Positions 1 through 8,255 of a stretch of DNA of 34,346 bases are shown here, in pieces. Position 1 is the first letter of the stretch. The number at the start of each line of letters is the position of its first letter. Source of the DNA: Longimicrobiales bacterium (GTDB lineage: Bacteria; Gemmatimonadota; Gemmatimonadetes; Longimicrobiales; Gaopeijiaceae); contig JAPKDG010000020.1 of NCBI GenBank assembly GCA_028822645.1, positions 1 to 34,346 of the forward strand, written 5' to 3'. Under the pieces are notes generated by a model, which ran no database searches, was not told the DNA's origin, and was given only the letters and a program-made list of their open reading frames with translations. A program made the position numbers and the translations under genes.

Positions 1-348
1 GGCCTTTTTAGCCCCGAGGAGCGCGTTGATCTTATTAGGGAGTGTTTTTCTGGTCAAGAGAGAGTCCAGGTAGTTTTGTTCGATGGTTTATTAGTTGATT
101 TAGCAATGGAATTGCACACGCCTGTGATCATTAGGGGCCTGAGGGCAGTATCGGATTTTGAGTATGAGTTTCAGATGGCTCAAATGAACCACCAACTACG
201 AACTGAAATCGAAACAATTTTCTTGGCACCTGACCAAAAATACTCCTTCTTATCTTCTACACTAGTAAGAGAAGTGGCAGCTTTGGGCGGTGATGTTTCT
301 GACTTTGTTTCACCATCTGTTCTAAAAAATATGTCAAAAAATCTATGA
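1..348 (+). CDS. coaD: Phosphopantetheine adenylyltransferase, 3' part
   Basis: Transfers AMP from ATP to 4'-phosphopantetheine, the fourth step of coenzyme A synthesis in the cytoplasm. The gene is cut by the left edge: the frame is open from base 1, so the ATG at 76 is internal. The visible 115 residues hold the family signatures FDGLLVD, IIRGLRAVSDFEYE and the C-terminal YSFLSSTLVREVA (the ISSTxVRE motif that binds nucleotide). The N-terminal TxGH nucleotide-binding motif lies outside the window. The stop is TGA at 346-348, and a STAS gene follows after 19 bp. Confidence 0.95.
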   Translation, partial: GLFSPEERVDLIRECFSGQERVQVVLFDGLLVDLAMELHTPVIIRGLRAVSDFEYEFQMAQMNHQLRTEIETIFLAPDQKYSFLSSTLVREVAALGGDVSDFVSPSVLKNMSKNL

Positions 349-367
349 ATTCAGAAGGATTTTACAG

Positions 368-676
368 GTGAATTTTCAGGTCAATAGGTTGCGACAAGAC
401 GCTGTAGTTGTTGTTGGAGATAAACTGATTGTCGGTAATAGTGGGACACTTCGTGGGCAGCTATTGAGCGAGATTGAAGGAGGGGTGACCAATATCACTA
501 TCGATTTCTCTAATACTACATCCGTGGATTCCTCTGGATTGGAAACTCTAATTTATCTTTCAACGAGAATTCATGATTTGGGAGGCAGGGTTACTTTACT
601 GAATGTCGATTTAGGCCTTCGATCTTTGATGGAACTTACAGAGTTGGATGTTCTGTTTGTTTTCGAGGAGCAATGA
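368..676 (+). CDS. STAS-domain protein, anti-sigma factor antagonist type
   Basis: A single STAS domain of 102 residues, about the size of SpoIIAA/RsbV. The GTG start is preceded by AGAAGGA (353-359) at good spacing. Residues 54-57 are DSSG, the conserved site where anti-anti-sigma factors are phosphorylated on Ser by a partner-switching kinase; Ser56 is the likely target. Family knowledge says such proteins bind an anti-sigma kinase when unphosphorylated and release a sigma factor. No anti-sigma kinase or PP2C phosphatase gene lies in the window, so the partners are elsewhere. The short gap to coaD suggests co-transcription. A lipid-asymmetry MlaB-type STAS is a less likely alternative, since no ABC transporter genes are nearby. 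Confidence 0.85.
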   Translation: MNFQVNRLRQDAVVVVGDKLIVGNSGTLRGQLLSEIEGGVTNITIDFSNTTSVDSSGLETLIYLSTRIHDLGGRVTLLNVDLGLRSLMELTELDVLFVFEEQ

Positions 677-797
677 TTTGTTCGAGATACAATTCCTCGA
701 TGATAAGAGATGTGTAATACGTGTTGCTATGAGTGTAGAAATGGCTGTCTTCTTCCTGCTCCCGCATTAACTCATAGAGGGGTCAACAGACAGACTC

Positions 798-1622
798 ATG
801 CGTGCTAAAAAATCCCTCGGGCAAAATTTCCTTTTGGATCCCAATCTGCAACGTGCCATCGTACGAGTCCCAGACATCAGAAAATCAGATATAGTTCTTG
901 AGATAGGTCCAGGGACTGGAGCGCTGACTAATCATCTACTTGGTCAATCCCAGCGCTTAATACTTGTAGAGTTGGATGATGAATTAGTCAAATCTTTACG
1001 CATCCTCTCCCGAAATAGAGAGGATGTAGAGGTGATCCATGAAGATTTTCTCCAGCTGGATCTACTTCAATTGGTGGATGATTTTTCAAAGTTAGTGGTT
1101 GTTGGTAATATCCCCTACAACATTACTGCTCCGATAATATTCAAACTAATGAATCATCCTAGGCCTCGAGAAATCGTTCTGATGGTACAGAAAGAAGTTG
1201 CCAACAGACTGATTGCTGAAGTTGGGACTTCAGAATATGGAGCCCTATCCGTGGGACTTCGTGCTGTGGCAGAGGTTGAAAAAGTATTTAATGTCTCAAG
1301 GAGAGCATTTAGCCCCGTGCCGAGAGTAGATTCTGCTCTGGTAAGGATTCGGCCGTTTCATCCTCCTCCCATGTCTCCAAAAGACGAAAAATTCTTAAGG
1401 ATAGTCACTCGTTCAGCTTTTCAGTGGAGGAGAAAGCAAATGCAGAAGATTCTAAGAGATCACCACGACCTCAAGCTTCCGAGGATTGCTATAGAAGAGA
1501 TATTTAAAAATACGGATTGGGACTTGAGTAGAAGGCCTGAAACTTTCACGCCGGATGACTTTATCCGACTGGCCTTTATGATCCAGAAGTTCTTACCTTG
1601 TTTGATGCTAATTTGCAGTTAA
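798..1622 (+). CDS. rsmA: 16S rRNA (adenine1518/1519-N6)-dimethyltransferase
   Basis: Dimethylates two adjacent adenines in the 3'-terminal hairpin of 16S rRNA during small-subunit assembly (RsmA/KsgA). Of 274 residues, positions 6-14 carry the LGQNFLLD signature. The SAM-binding motif is EIGPGTG (35-41), and the catalytic NIPY, a variant of NLPY, is at 104-107. The C-terminal helical domain is present. The ATG at 798 has only a distant GAGGGG (about 776-781), so its ribosome binding site is weak. The last dozen residues are hydrophobic and poorly conserved. The stop lies 18 bp before the Rex operator. Confidence 0.95.
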   Translation: MRAKKSLGQNFLLDPNLQRAIVRVPDIRKSDIVLEIGPGTGALTNHLLGQSQRLILVELDDELVKSLRILSRNREDVEVIHEDFLQLDLLQLVDDFSKLVVVGNIPYNITAPIIFKLMNHPRPREIVLMVQKEVANRLIAEVGTSEYGALSVGLRAVAEVEKVFNVSRRAFSPVPRVDSALVRIRPFHPPPMSPKDEKFLRIVTRSAFQWRRKQMQKILRDHHDLKLPRIAIEEIFKNTDWDLSRRPETFTPDDFIRLAFMIQKFLPCLMLICS

Positions 1623-1640
1623 GTGTTCGCTCGTCTAGTA

Positions 1641-1658
1641 TTGTGAAGTATTTCACAA
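1641..1658. promoter_or_regulatory. Rex operator, 18-bp palindrome upstream of rex
   Basis: The sequence is TTGTGAA-GTAT-TTCACAA, perfect 7-bp arms with a 4-bp centre. This equals the published consensus for the redox repressor Rex (TTGTGAA-N4-TTCACAA). It lies between the rsmA stop and the rex ATG, 31 bp before the latter. The left arm could overlap a promoter -35 element (TTGTGA), although no convincing -10 follows. Autoregulation of rex is the natural inference. Confidence 0.88.
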
Positions 1659-1689
1659 GTAAATTAATTAAGCTTGAGATTGGTAGTGA

Positions 1690-2322
1690 ATGCCTAATAA
1701 AAAGAAAATTGCCGAATCAGCTATTAGTCGGCTATCGGTTTACCTCCGTATCCTTGAAGACACTGTGGCCGCGGGAGAAAGTACAGTTTCCAGTCAAGCT
1801 ATGGCCTCTCAGAGTGGAACGACCGCAGCACAAGTGCGGAAGGATTTATCTTTGTTCGGCTCCTTTGGAAGGCGAGGCCTGGGGTATTCTCCCTCTGACT
1901 TAGTATCACGGATCCGGCGGATCTTAGGGTTACATCGGAGATGGAAAATAGCTGTAATCGGACTGGGCCGGGTCGGATCAGCCTTGGTAGAGCATAGGGG
2001 ATTTTTTGATAGAGGTTTTGACATAGTGGCCCTATTTGATACTTCTGAATTTAAGGTGGGTAGTAATTTACATGGTTTGCAAGTTCATCATATCGATGAA
2101 ATCAGCAGAGTTGTCCATGATAAAAAGATAGAAGTTGCGGTTTTAACCGTTCCAGTGGAAGCAGTGCCGGATATCATAGACTTGATTCGGGACTCCGGTA
2201 TCAAGGGGGTTCTCAACTGGACTCCTGCGAGACTTACGCTACCTGATACTATTGAAGTAAAGAATGTGAATATGGTTATGGAACTGGAGGCACTATCTTT
2301 CAAGCTGAGTCAAAGAGAATAG
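1690..2322 (+). CDS. rex: Redox-sensing transcriptional repressor Rex
   Basis: Dimeric repressor that binds DNA when NADH is low and lets go when NADH/NAD+ rises. The 210 residues match the family length. The N-terminal winged helix (about 10-80) contains the conserved stretch VRKDLSLFGSFGRRGLGY, and a Rossmann domain follows with GLGRVG at 91-96. The ATG at 1690 lacks a strong Shine-Dalgarno. A textbook Rex operator sits just upstream, which fixes the identity independently of the protein. The next genes are thiolase and 3-hydroxyacyl-CoA dehydrogenase, a type of target Rex represses in Clostridia. I see no second operator before those genes, so any control of them would be through read-through or a different site. 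Confidence 0.96.
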   Translation: MPNKKKIAESAISRLSVYLRILEDTVAAGESTVSSQAMASQSGTTAAQVRKDLSLFGSFGRRGLGYSPSDLVSRIRRILGLHRRWKIAVIGLGRVGSALVEHRGFFDRGFDIVALFDTSEFKVGSNLHGLQVHHIDEISRVVHDKKIEVAVLTVPVEAVPDIIDLIRDSGIKGVLNWTPARLTLPDTIEVKNVNMVMELEALSFKLSQRE

Positions 2323-2448
2323 ATTTATAGGATCATTAAGTTCCACGGTTTGACTGAAACCAATCGGGCGAGGGTCATTTTCCCATGAATTGGCAGCTTT
2401 AGTTTCTTTGATTTAGAATCGTTCCCATATAGTCGCGACGAGGAGTGA

Positions 2449-3660
2449 ATGCAAGATAAAACCAGAGAACCAGTAATTATAAAAGGCTGCCGAACACCCA
2501 TAGGTAAATTCTTAGGAGGACTTTCTTCCCTGTCCGCCTCTGATTTGGGAGCTCTCGTAGTCAAAGATCTTTTGGAAAAGACCGGAGTCGACCCAAAGGA
2601 CGTTGATGAGGTAATCATGGGTAATGTTATAGGAACAGGGGTTGGACAAGCTCCAGCTCGTCAAGCGTCCATCAAGGGTGGGATTCCTGAAAGTGTACCG
2701 GCTTTGACTATCAATAAAGTCTGCGGATCAGGCCTGAAGGCGGTTATGTTAGCCGCACAGGCAATCAGAGCAGGTGATGCGAGCGTAGTTTTAGCAGGTG
2801 GTATGGAGTCGATGTCGAATGCTCCATTTTATCTCCGCGGGATGAGAGCTGGAGTGAAGTTTGGAAACCAGAAAATGGAGGACGCTTTAGTTTCAGATGG
2901 CCTGTGGTGTGCATTCGGCCATTGTCACATGGGAACACATGCGGAATATACTGCAAGAAAAGGAGATATTAGTAGGCAGGAAGCTGATGAATTTTCTCTC
3001 AGATCCCACAAGCTAGCGACTCTGGCAATGAGTCAGGGAAAATTCGAAGATGAAATTATTCCAGTAGTTTGTCAAAAGGATCGTCAGGAAATTGTCGTTG
3101 GTGCTGATGAGGGGCCTCGAAAAGATACTTCTATCAGCACCTTAGAGAAGTTGAGGCCTGCCTTTCCAGATGCAGCAAGCGAATCTCTGGGAGGATTGAC
3201 CGTTACTGCTGGCAATGCGGCAGGTTTAAATGATGGAGCGGCTGGCCTTCTCGTGACTTCTAGAGAATTTGCTGAGGTGCATGGATTGGATATAGAGGCC
3301 AAGATTACGGAATATGTTGCGAGTGGCTTGGATCCCCGGGACCTATTCTTTGCTCCTGTGAAAGCTGTAACCGAAATGATGTATAAAGAAAAAAAGAAAA
3401 TTTCTGATTATGGACTTGTCGAGCTCAATGAAGCATTCGCAGTCCAGGCCTTGGCCGATATTAGAGGTTTGAAATTAAATTTGGATATAGTGAACGTATA
3501 CGGAGGCGCAATAGCCCTGGGTCATCCGATAGGTGCTTCGGGAGCTCGTATCTTGGTAACCCTATTGAGTGCTATGAAGGATAAAGATGTGGGAACCGGC
3601 CTGGCGACTCTTTGCCTGGGGGGCGGCAACGCTGTGGCTCTTTCTCTCGAAAAAATCTAA
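2449..3660 (+). CDS. Acetyl-CoA C-acetyltransferase (thiolase II type)
   Basis: Condenses two acetyl-CoA to acetoacetyl-CoA, or cleaves acetoacetyl-CoA, in the cytoplasm. The 403 residues span the full thiolase fold. The nucleophilic cysteine is Cys92 in [11 protein letters not shown]. The C-terminal half has [14 protein letters not shown] with the catalytic His, and CLGGGNAVA with the second catalytic Cys. The ATG at 2449 follows GAGGAG (2440-2445). The 3-hydroxyacyl-CoA dehydrogenase begins 22 bp after the stop, so the two enzymes act in sequence: acetoacetyl-CoA to 3-hydroxybutyryl-CoA. A longer-chain 3-ketoacyl-CoA thiolase cannot be excluded. No crotonase, acyl-CoA dehydrogenase or PHB synthase gene is in the window, so direction and end product stay open. 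Confidence 0.93.
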   Translation: MQDKTREPVIIKGCRTPIGKFLGGLSSLSASDLGALVVKDLLEKTGVDPKDVDEVIMGNVIGTGVGQAPARQASIKGGIPESVPALTINKVCGSGLKAVMLAAQAIRAGDASVVLAGGMESMSNAPFYLRGMRAGVKFGNQKMEDALVSDGLWCAFGHCHMGTHAEYTARKGDISRQEADEFSLRSHKLATLAMSQGKFEDEIIPVVCQKDRQEIVVGADEGPRKDTSISTLEKLRPAFPDAASESLGGLTVTAGNAAGLNDGAAGLLVTSREFAEVHGLDIEAKITEYVASGLDPRDLFFAPVKAVTEMMYKEKKKISDYGLVELNEAFAVQALADIRGLKLNLDIVNVYGGAIALGHPIGASGARILVTLLSAMKDKDVGTGLATLCLGGGNAVALSLEKI

Positions 3661-3682
3661 GACACTTTATCTAGGAAAAATA

Positions 3683-4537
3683 ATGGCAATAAAGGTTGCG
3701 GTGATTGGAGCAGGGGCCATGGGGGGTGGGATTACTCAGACTTGTGCCCAAAATCATATAAGGGTTTCGATCTCAGACGTGTCTAGGGAAGCTGTGATCG
3801 GGACAATGGATAAAATCTCGAGAAATTTGGACCGTCAGGTTCACAAGAAAATTATAGATGCTGATGCAAGAGCTCGAATTCTCTCTTATATCAATCCAGC
3901 GGATACTCTTGAACAGGCAATCCATGGCTCGGATATAATTATAGAGGCTATTCCTGAAAAAAGTGAATTTAAATTGGAGTTGTTTGGAAGGTTAGGCTCT
4001 ATGACTGATCCCGGTGTTGTTTTAGCCAGTAACACTTCTTCTATATCTATCACTGCGTTGGGAGCTGAATCTGGAGATCCTGGAAGAGTTGTTGGCATGC
4101 ACTTCATGAATCCAGTGCCCGTGATGAGGCTGGTTGAGGTTGTCCGTGGCCTGGAGACCAGTGATGACACTGTGCAAAATGTTATGGAATTTTCTACGGA
4201 ACTAGGAAAAACTCCAATTTTAGTGAATGATTCTCCTGGTTTCGTATCAAATCGCGTGTTAGCACCAATGATTAATGAGGCAGCTTTTGTACTTATGGAA
4301 GGAGTGGCTGATCTTCAAGCTATTGATCAAGTGATGACTTTGGGTATGAATCATCCTATAGGTCCCTTGGCCTTAGCAGACCTTATAGGTATAGATGTAC
4401 TATTGAGTATTTTGGAAGTTTTGCATAAAGAACTAGGTGAAGATCGTTATAGGCCGTGTCCTTTACTTCGAAAGTATGTCGCTGCTGGCTGGCTTGGCAG
4501 AAAAACAGGCAAGGGTTTCTATGAATATCCAGAATAA
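3683..4537 (+). CDS. hbd: 3-hydroxybutyryl-CoA (3-hydroxyacyl-CoA) dehydrogenase
   Basis: NAD(P)-dependent interconversion of acetoacetyl-CoA and 3-hydroxybutyryl-CoA. At 284 residues it matches stand-alone HBD/PaaH rather than a multifunctional FadB. The Rossmann motif GAGAMGGG is at residues 9-16. Catalytic His140 is in [13 protein letters not shown] is at 117-120, and [10 protein letters not shown] opens the C-terminal dimerisation domain, which ends in [14 protein letters not shown] chose the ATG at 3683, with AGGA at 3673-3676 just upstream, because the frame can be extended to 3587 only by overlapping the end of the thiolase. It forms a two-gene unit with the thiolase. Confidence 0.94.
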   Translation: MAIKVAVIGAGAMGGGITQTCAQNHIRVSISDVSREAVIGTMDKISRNLDRQVHKKIIDADARARILSYINPADTLEQAIHGSDIIIEAIPEKSEFKLELFGRLGSMTDPGVVLASNTSSISITALGAESGDPGRVVGMHFMNPVPVMRLVEVVRGLETSDDTVQNVMEFSTELGKTPILVNDSPGFVSNRVLAPMINEAAFVLMEGVADLQAIDQVMTLGMNHPIGPLALADLIGIDVLLSILEVLHKELGEDRYRPCPLLRKYVAAGWLGRKTGKGFYEYPE

Positions 4538-4652
4538 TCAACCAGGTCCGTTTATTTGACCTAACGAGGGCAGTCTTCTTTATAAATGAAGGCATGAAAG
4601 AGTTGCTAGACAGGGGGGGTGGTTCACGTGGATGACCACGCTGGAATCAGCT

Positions 4653-4677
4653 AGCCTTTGGTGTAATTCCAAAGGTT
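4653..4677. other. Hairpin in the glyA leader
   Basis: CCTTTGG (4655-4661) and CCAAAGG (4669-4675) form a perfect 7-bp stem around a 7-nt loop. An A-T and a G-T pair extend it to 9 bp. It is followed by TTCTAATTTTGCTTATTT, only a broken T tract, so a weak terminator or attenuator is possible. It lies 38 bp before the glyA ATG. I tested this leader by eye against the ZTP (pfl) riboswitch often found before glyA and did not find its conserved 3' core. Confidence 0.4.
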
Positions 4678-4714
4678 CTAATTTTGCTTATTTCAATTGT
4701 GAGGTATCGGGGAT

Positions 4715-5974
4715 ATGAGTTATCTAGAGTTTGCTGATCCTGAAATTTTTAATTTGACTGAAAAGGAAATTGAGCGTCAGGGTAGTCAGCTGGAACTTAT
4801 TGCTAGTGAGAACGTGGCATCACAGGCGGTCCTAGAGGCGATGGGGACAGTCCATGTCAATAAATATGCAGAAGGATTGCCCGGTGCACGCTATTATGGA
4901 GGCTGTGAGAATGTCGATGAAATTGAGGACTTGGCTAGGACAAGACTGACTGGCTTGTTTGAGGCTGAACATGCGAATGTTCAGCCTCACTCAGGAGCAC
5001 AAGCTAACTTGGCGGCTTATTTTACCTTCGTTGATCCTGGAGATACTATCTTAGGCATGGATCTGAACCACGGAGGGCACCTGACCCATGGTTCAAGAGT
5101 CAATTTCAGCGGCAAATTCTACAAAGCACAAAAATATCAAGTCAGAGAATCTGATGGTTTGATCGACTATGATCACCTGCATCGTCAGGCTTCAAAATTT
5201 CGACCCAAGATGATAATTGCAGGAGCCAGTGCTTACCCTAGGGTCATAGATTTTGTCAAATTTAGAGAGATTGCTGACGAAGTTGGAGCTTACCTTATGG
5301 TGGATATGGCTCATATAGCTGGGCTAGTTGCAGCTGGATTGCATCCAAGTCCAGTGGGGATTGCTGACGTAGTCACAGCTACGACCCATAAGACCTTGAG
5401 AGGGCCCAGGGGAGGTTTGATCCTCTGTAAATCTGAATACGCTAGAGATATAGACAAGTCTGTATTTCCTGGAATCCAAGGAGGTCCTTTGATGAACATT
5501 ATAGCAGCTAAAGCAGTGGCATTTAAGGAGGCTCAAGCACCTGGCTTCAGGGATTATCAAACTCAAGTAATCGAGAACGCAAAAACTCTTGCTGAGGGTT
5601 TACTGGCAGAGGGAATATTTCTAGTAAGTGGTGGAACGGATAACCATTTACTCCTTGTTGACCTAAGGAAGAGTCACCCTGAGTTAACTGGACAAGAAGC
5701 GGAAAGAGCACTAGAAAAAGCAGGTATTACCGTCAATAAAAATACCGTCCCTGGAGAGACTCGTTCTCCATTTGTGACTTCGGGACTGCGTATAGGTACT
5801 CCTGCAGTCACTACAAGAGGATTGAAAGCAGAGGACATGAAGCAGATAACTAATTGGATAGTGTCGGCTTTATCAAACCCCAGTAGTCCAAAGCAACTTG
5901 ATTCCATACGGAATGAAGTTGAGGAGCTCTGTAGCAGTTTTCCGTACGCTTCTAAGTTCTCTTTGACCACTTAG
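4715..5974 (+). CDS. glyA: Serine hydroxymethyltransferase
   Basis: PLP enzyme that converts serine plus tetrahydrofolate to glycine plus 5,10-methylene-THF, the main source of one-carbon units. The 419 residues match bacterial GlyA. Early motifs are [18 protein letters not shown] (about 27-44) and [13 protein letters not shown]. The PLP lysine is Lys226 in [14 protein letters not shown]. The C-terminal part has [18 protein letters not shown]. The ATG at 4715 has a GAGG 10 bp upstream (4701-4704). The 177-bp upstream gap, the largest in this half of the window, holds a hairpin and probably the promoter. Confidence 0.97.
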   Translation: MSYLEFADPEIFNLTEKEIERQGSQLELIASENVASQAVLEAMGTVHVNKYAEGLPGARYYGGCENVDEIEDLARTRLTGLFEAEHANVQPHSGAQANLAAYFTFVDPGDTILGMDLNHGGHLTHGSRVNFSGKFYKAQKYQVRESDGLIDYDHLHRQASKFRPKMIIAGASAYPRVIDFVKFREIADEVGAYLMVDMAHIAGLVAAGLHPSPVGIADVVTATTHKTLRGPRGGLILCKSEYARDIDKSVFPGIQGGPLMNIIAAKAVAFKEAQAPGFRDYQTQVIENAKTLAEGLLAEGIFLVSGGTDNHLLLVDLRKSHPELTGQEAERALEKAGITVNKNTVPGETRSPFVTSGLRIGTPAVTTRGLKAEDMKQITNWIVSALSNPSSPKQLDSIRNEVEELCSSFPYASKFSLTT

Positions 5975-6020
5975 TAATTGGAGAATGCAATCTAGCGTAA
6001 GATAGAAATTGGAGACAGAT

Positions 6021-6407
6021 TTGCACATGGCAAAACTTCAATTTACAGATGAGATCATGGATCACTTAAAGGAGTGCTACCCGCAATTCCACGGGGAAGC
6101 TTATGTATTTCTATTGTATGCATTTGAGGGGTTCCTAGAAGAGCTTGGGGAAAATCGCCACTTGAAAGGTAGTGAATTGGCCCATGGGGTTCGCCAGTTG
6201 GCTCTGAAAAAATTTGGACCCATGGCCAAGACCGTATTAGAACACTGGGGAATAAACAAGACTGAGGATCTAGGGGACATTGTATATGCCCTTATTGACT
6301 GTGGTATCTTGGTTCAAGAATCTGGAGATTGTAAGGAAGATTTTTGCGATGTGTTTGATTTTGAAGAAGTATTTGAAAGGAATTATCCGTGGAATCCGGG
6401 GTTCTAG
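6021..6407 (+). CDS. Minf_1886 family protein of unknown function
   Basis: About 128 residues, recognised as the Minf_1886 family (TIGR04138, described as Verrucomicrobia/Planctomycetes-restricted). The diagnostic core is present: AYVFLLYAFEGF near the start, then GSELAHGVRQLALKKFGPMA, TVLEHWGI, EDLGDIVYALID, and a C-terminal DFEEVF. No catalytic motif, signal peptide or membrane segment is visible, so it is probably cytosolic. Its function is unknown. The start is uncertain: GGAG at 6011-6014 fits the TTG at 6021 best, the ATG at 6027 is possible, and a TTG at 6009 would precede the ribosome binding site. It lies 46 bp after glyA and 41 bp before a zinc-ribbon gene, probably in one transcript. 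Confidence 0.88.
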   Translation: MHMAKLQFTDEIMDHLKECYPQFHGEAYVFLLYAFEGFLEELGENRHLKGSELAHGVRQLALKKFGPMAKTVLEHWGINKTEDLGDIVYALIDCGILVQESGDCKEDFCDVFDFEEVFERNYPWNPGF

Positions 6408-6448
6408 TAACCTTGGGTGTGCAATTCAACTGTGTGGAGGGGTAGAAT

Positions 6449-6646
6449 ATGTCTAAAGAAAGTGAATTTGTCGAATGCCTAAAGTGTAAAGAAGGTGTCT
6501 TGTTGCCTCTTTCTGACTATGGTCGTGATGGAGCTGAAATTCGTTATAAAGCCTGGGCTTGTTCTAATCCTGAGTGTGGCTTCAACCTCAGGATCGACAA
6601 TGGTGAAATTTCTTTGGGCCGAGATATCGGTCAGAGCTATAAGTAA
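6449..6646 (+). CDS. Small zinc-ribbon protein, function unknown
   Basis: A 65-residue protein with two cysteine pairs, Cys10-x2-Cys13 and Cys38-x4-Cys43, a pattern fitting a single zinc ribbon. A strong ribosome binding site, GGAGGGG (6436-6442), sits 6 bp before the ATG. Composition is acidic and it has no membrane segment. I do not recognise the family. Its place between the Minf_1886 protein and the NAD(P)HX repair gene, with short gaps, argues for a real co-expressed gene. The ribbon could bind RNA or a protein partner, or be structural; nothing in the sequence decides this. Confidence 0.8.
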   Translation: MSKESEFVECLKCKEGVLLPLSDYGRDGAEIRYKAWACSNPECGFNLRIDNGEISLGRDIGQSYK

Positions 6647-6698
6647 GCTTATATTATCGTGCTGACTTGCTATTCTGTTTGGACGGCAGGACGGTAGG

Positions 6699-8255
6699 TT
6701 GACCCCCTGTGTGCCACTGAGGCCTTTTGGAAAATCAGTCGTTTGGGCTCCCACTGGAACAGAAGCTTCAGCCTTTGATAGGCATTCCGTCGTAGAAATG
6801 GGAATTCCAGAAAGAAGTTTAATGGAAAATGCTGGTCGGTCTGCAGCACAAATTCTGGAAAAAATATTTCCCAAAGGCGAAGTGATAGTAGTAGTGGGTT
6901 CTGGGAAGAATGGAGGGGATGGTATTGTTCTAGGTAGGACCCTTAAGGCTTGGGGAAGAAAAGTCAGAATGGTCACTGTGGGCAAACGTCCAGCCCACAG
7001 TGAATTAATTAATGGCTGGCCTATGAACACAGATAGTACGGAATCGTTCTTCGACAATTCATCCGTGATAGTAGATGCTATTTTGGGTACTGGCATGACG
7101 GGAAAGTTACGAAAAGAGCAAGCTAAAATTATTCGATCTATCAACCGTTCTGAGCGCCCAGTTCTTTCGCTTGATGTACCTTCAGGTCTTGATAGTGACA
7201 CCGGGAGATCATTAGGAGAAGTGATTTCGGCTGATGTCACAGTCGCGTTTGGATGGCCGAAACTAGGGACTATTCTTCAAGGTGGGAGAGCTCAGTCAGG
7301 TCGTTTGATCGCTATTGAAATAGGATTTCCCCCTTCTAGTATGGCGTCTTTTGGTGCAGAGATAGTTACACCCGAATGGGCTTTAAGAGCAAAGCCTATA
7401 CGTAAATTTGACAGTCACAAAAACAGTGTTGGATCCCTACTTGTAGTAGCTGGAATGGCCGGGATGGTGGGTGCAGCGTTGTTGTCGGCACAAGCTGCTT
7501 TGAGGGGTGGCATAGGACAGCTCAGGATTGTTTCAGACGAATGTAATAGAAACATTATACAGAGAACTGTTCCAGAAGCTATTTTTGTGCCTTCTTCTGA
7601 CTATGACGAAATAAAAGTTGCCGTTAGTAAATCGGATGCTTTGGCTATAGGACCAGGTCTGGGCTGCTCTGATCAATCAGGAGAGTTATTGAAAATGTTG
7701 TGTGAATGTGAAGGTGGTTTGCCGGTTGTCCTTGATGCAGACGGACTGAATATGGCTACGAATGGAAACGGTCCGCAGATTCGAGATTGGACTCTTAAAA
7801 GAAATGTTTTACTGACTCCGCACTTGGGTGAAATGACTCGCCTTTCAGGTCTTTTGCCGGAATCTATTGAGTCGGATAGACTTGGAGTGACTAAGGCATT
7901 TGCTAACAAAACTGGAGCCACAGTGCTGTTTAAAGGTCTGCCGTCAGTGGTTGTTCCACCTACGGGCACTACTTTGGTCGATAGTATGGCGAGTTCTGAT
8001 CTTGCTTCAGCGGGTATGGGGGACCTGTTGACTGGTTTTATCGGAGCGCTTCTGGCACAAAAATTGCCACCTGATATTGCTGGAGCTTTGGGCCTATATA
8101 TGGTTGGACGAGCTGCTACAAGAACTGAGTTGGGTCCCAGTTTGATCTCGACGGACATACTTCCAGAATTACCAGAAGTCTGGAAAGAACAAGGACATGG
8201 AGAAAGTGATTTGGGCCTGCCTTTCGTCATTTTTGATCAGGATGCTCCCAAATGA
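6699..8255 (+). CDS. nnr: Bifunctional NAD(P)HX epimerase / ADP-dependent dehydratase
   Basis: Repairs hydrated NADH and NADPH: the N-terminal YjeF_N half epimerises R- and S-NAD(P)HX, and the C-terminal YjeF_C half dehydrates the S form using ADP. The 518 residues carry both domains (about 1-225 and 235-505). N-terminal motifs are SLMENAG, GSGKNGGDG (usually GxGNNGGDG, so one Asn is Lys here), ILGTGMTGK and LDVPSGLDSDTG. C-terminal motifs are VVAGMAGMVGAA, LAIGPGLG, VLDADGLN, LTPHLGE and AGMGDLLTG with the catalytic Asp at 442. The start is TTG at 6699 with GGCAGGA upstream (6685-6691); an in-frame GTG at 6711 is an alternative. The stop overlaps the thiL ATG by 4 bp. Confidence 0.95.
   Translation: MTPCVPLRPFGKSVVWAPTGTEASAFDRHSVVEMGIPERSLMENAGRSAAQILEKIFPKGEVIVVVGSGKNGGDGIVLGRTLKAWGRKVRMVTVGKRPAHSELINGWPMNTDSTESFFDNSSVIVDAILGTGMTGKLRKEQAKIIRSINRSERPVLSLDVPSGLDSDTGRSLGEVISADVTVAFGWPKLGTILQGGRAQSGRLIAIEIGFPPSSMASFGAEIVTPEWALRAKPIRKFDSHKNSVGSLLVVAGMAGMVGAALLSAQAALRGGIGQLRIVSDECNRNIIQRTVPEAIFVPSSDYDEIKVAVSKSDALAIGPGLGCSDQSGELLKMLCECEGGLPVVLDADGLNMATNGNGPQIRDWTLKRNVLLTPHLGEMTRLSGLLPESIESDRLGVTKAFANKTGATVLFKGLPSVVVPPTGTTLVDSMASSDLASAGMGDLLTGFIGALLAQKLPPDIAGALGLYMVGRAATRTELGPSLISTDILPELPEVWKEQGHGESDLGLPFVIFDQDAPK

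Noticed and set aside
1598-1903. Frame across the rsmA end and rex start
   Set aside because: It overlaps the Rex operator and the conserved winged helix of rex in another frame, with no ribosome site.
4538-4714. ZTP (pfl) riboswitch before glyA
   Set aside because: Context fits, and GGTGG...CCAC looked suggestive, but the conserved 3' core with GCCTGGGCA is missing.
4538-4714. Small gene in the hbd-glyA gap
   Set aside because: The only frame on the minus strand covers the end of hbd and has no ribosome site or family pattern.
6479-7240. 253-codon open frame on the minus strand
   Set aside because: It is antisense to the zinc-ribbon and repair-enzyme genes, shows no family pattern, and is a shadow of strongly conserved plus-strand coding.
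8053-8068. Sigma-54 promoter inside the NAD(P)HX repair gene
   Set aside because: TGGCAC-AAAAA-TTGC fits the consensus but is deep in conserved coding sequence and explained by Leu-Ala and Leu-Pro codons; kept only as a caution for the exbB site.
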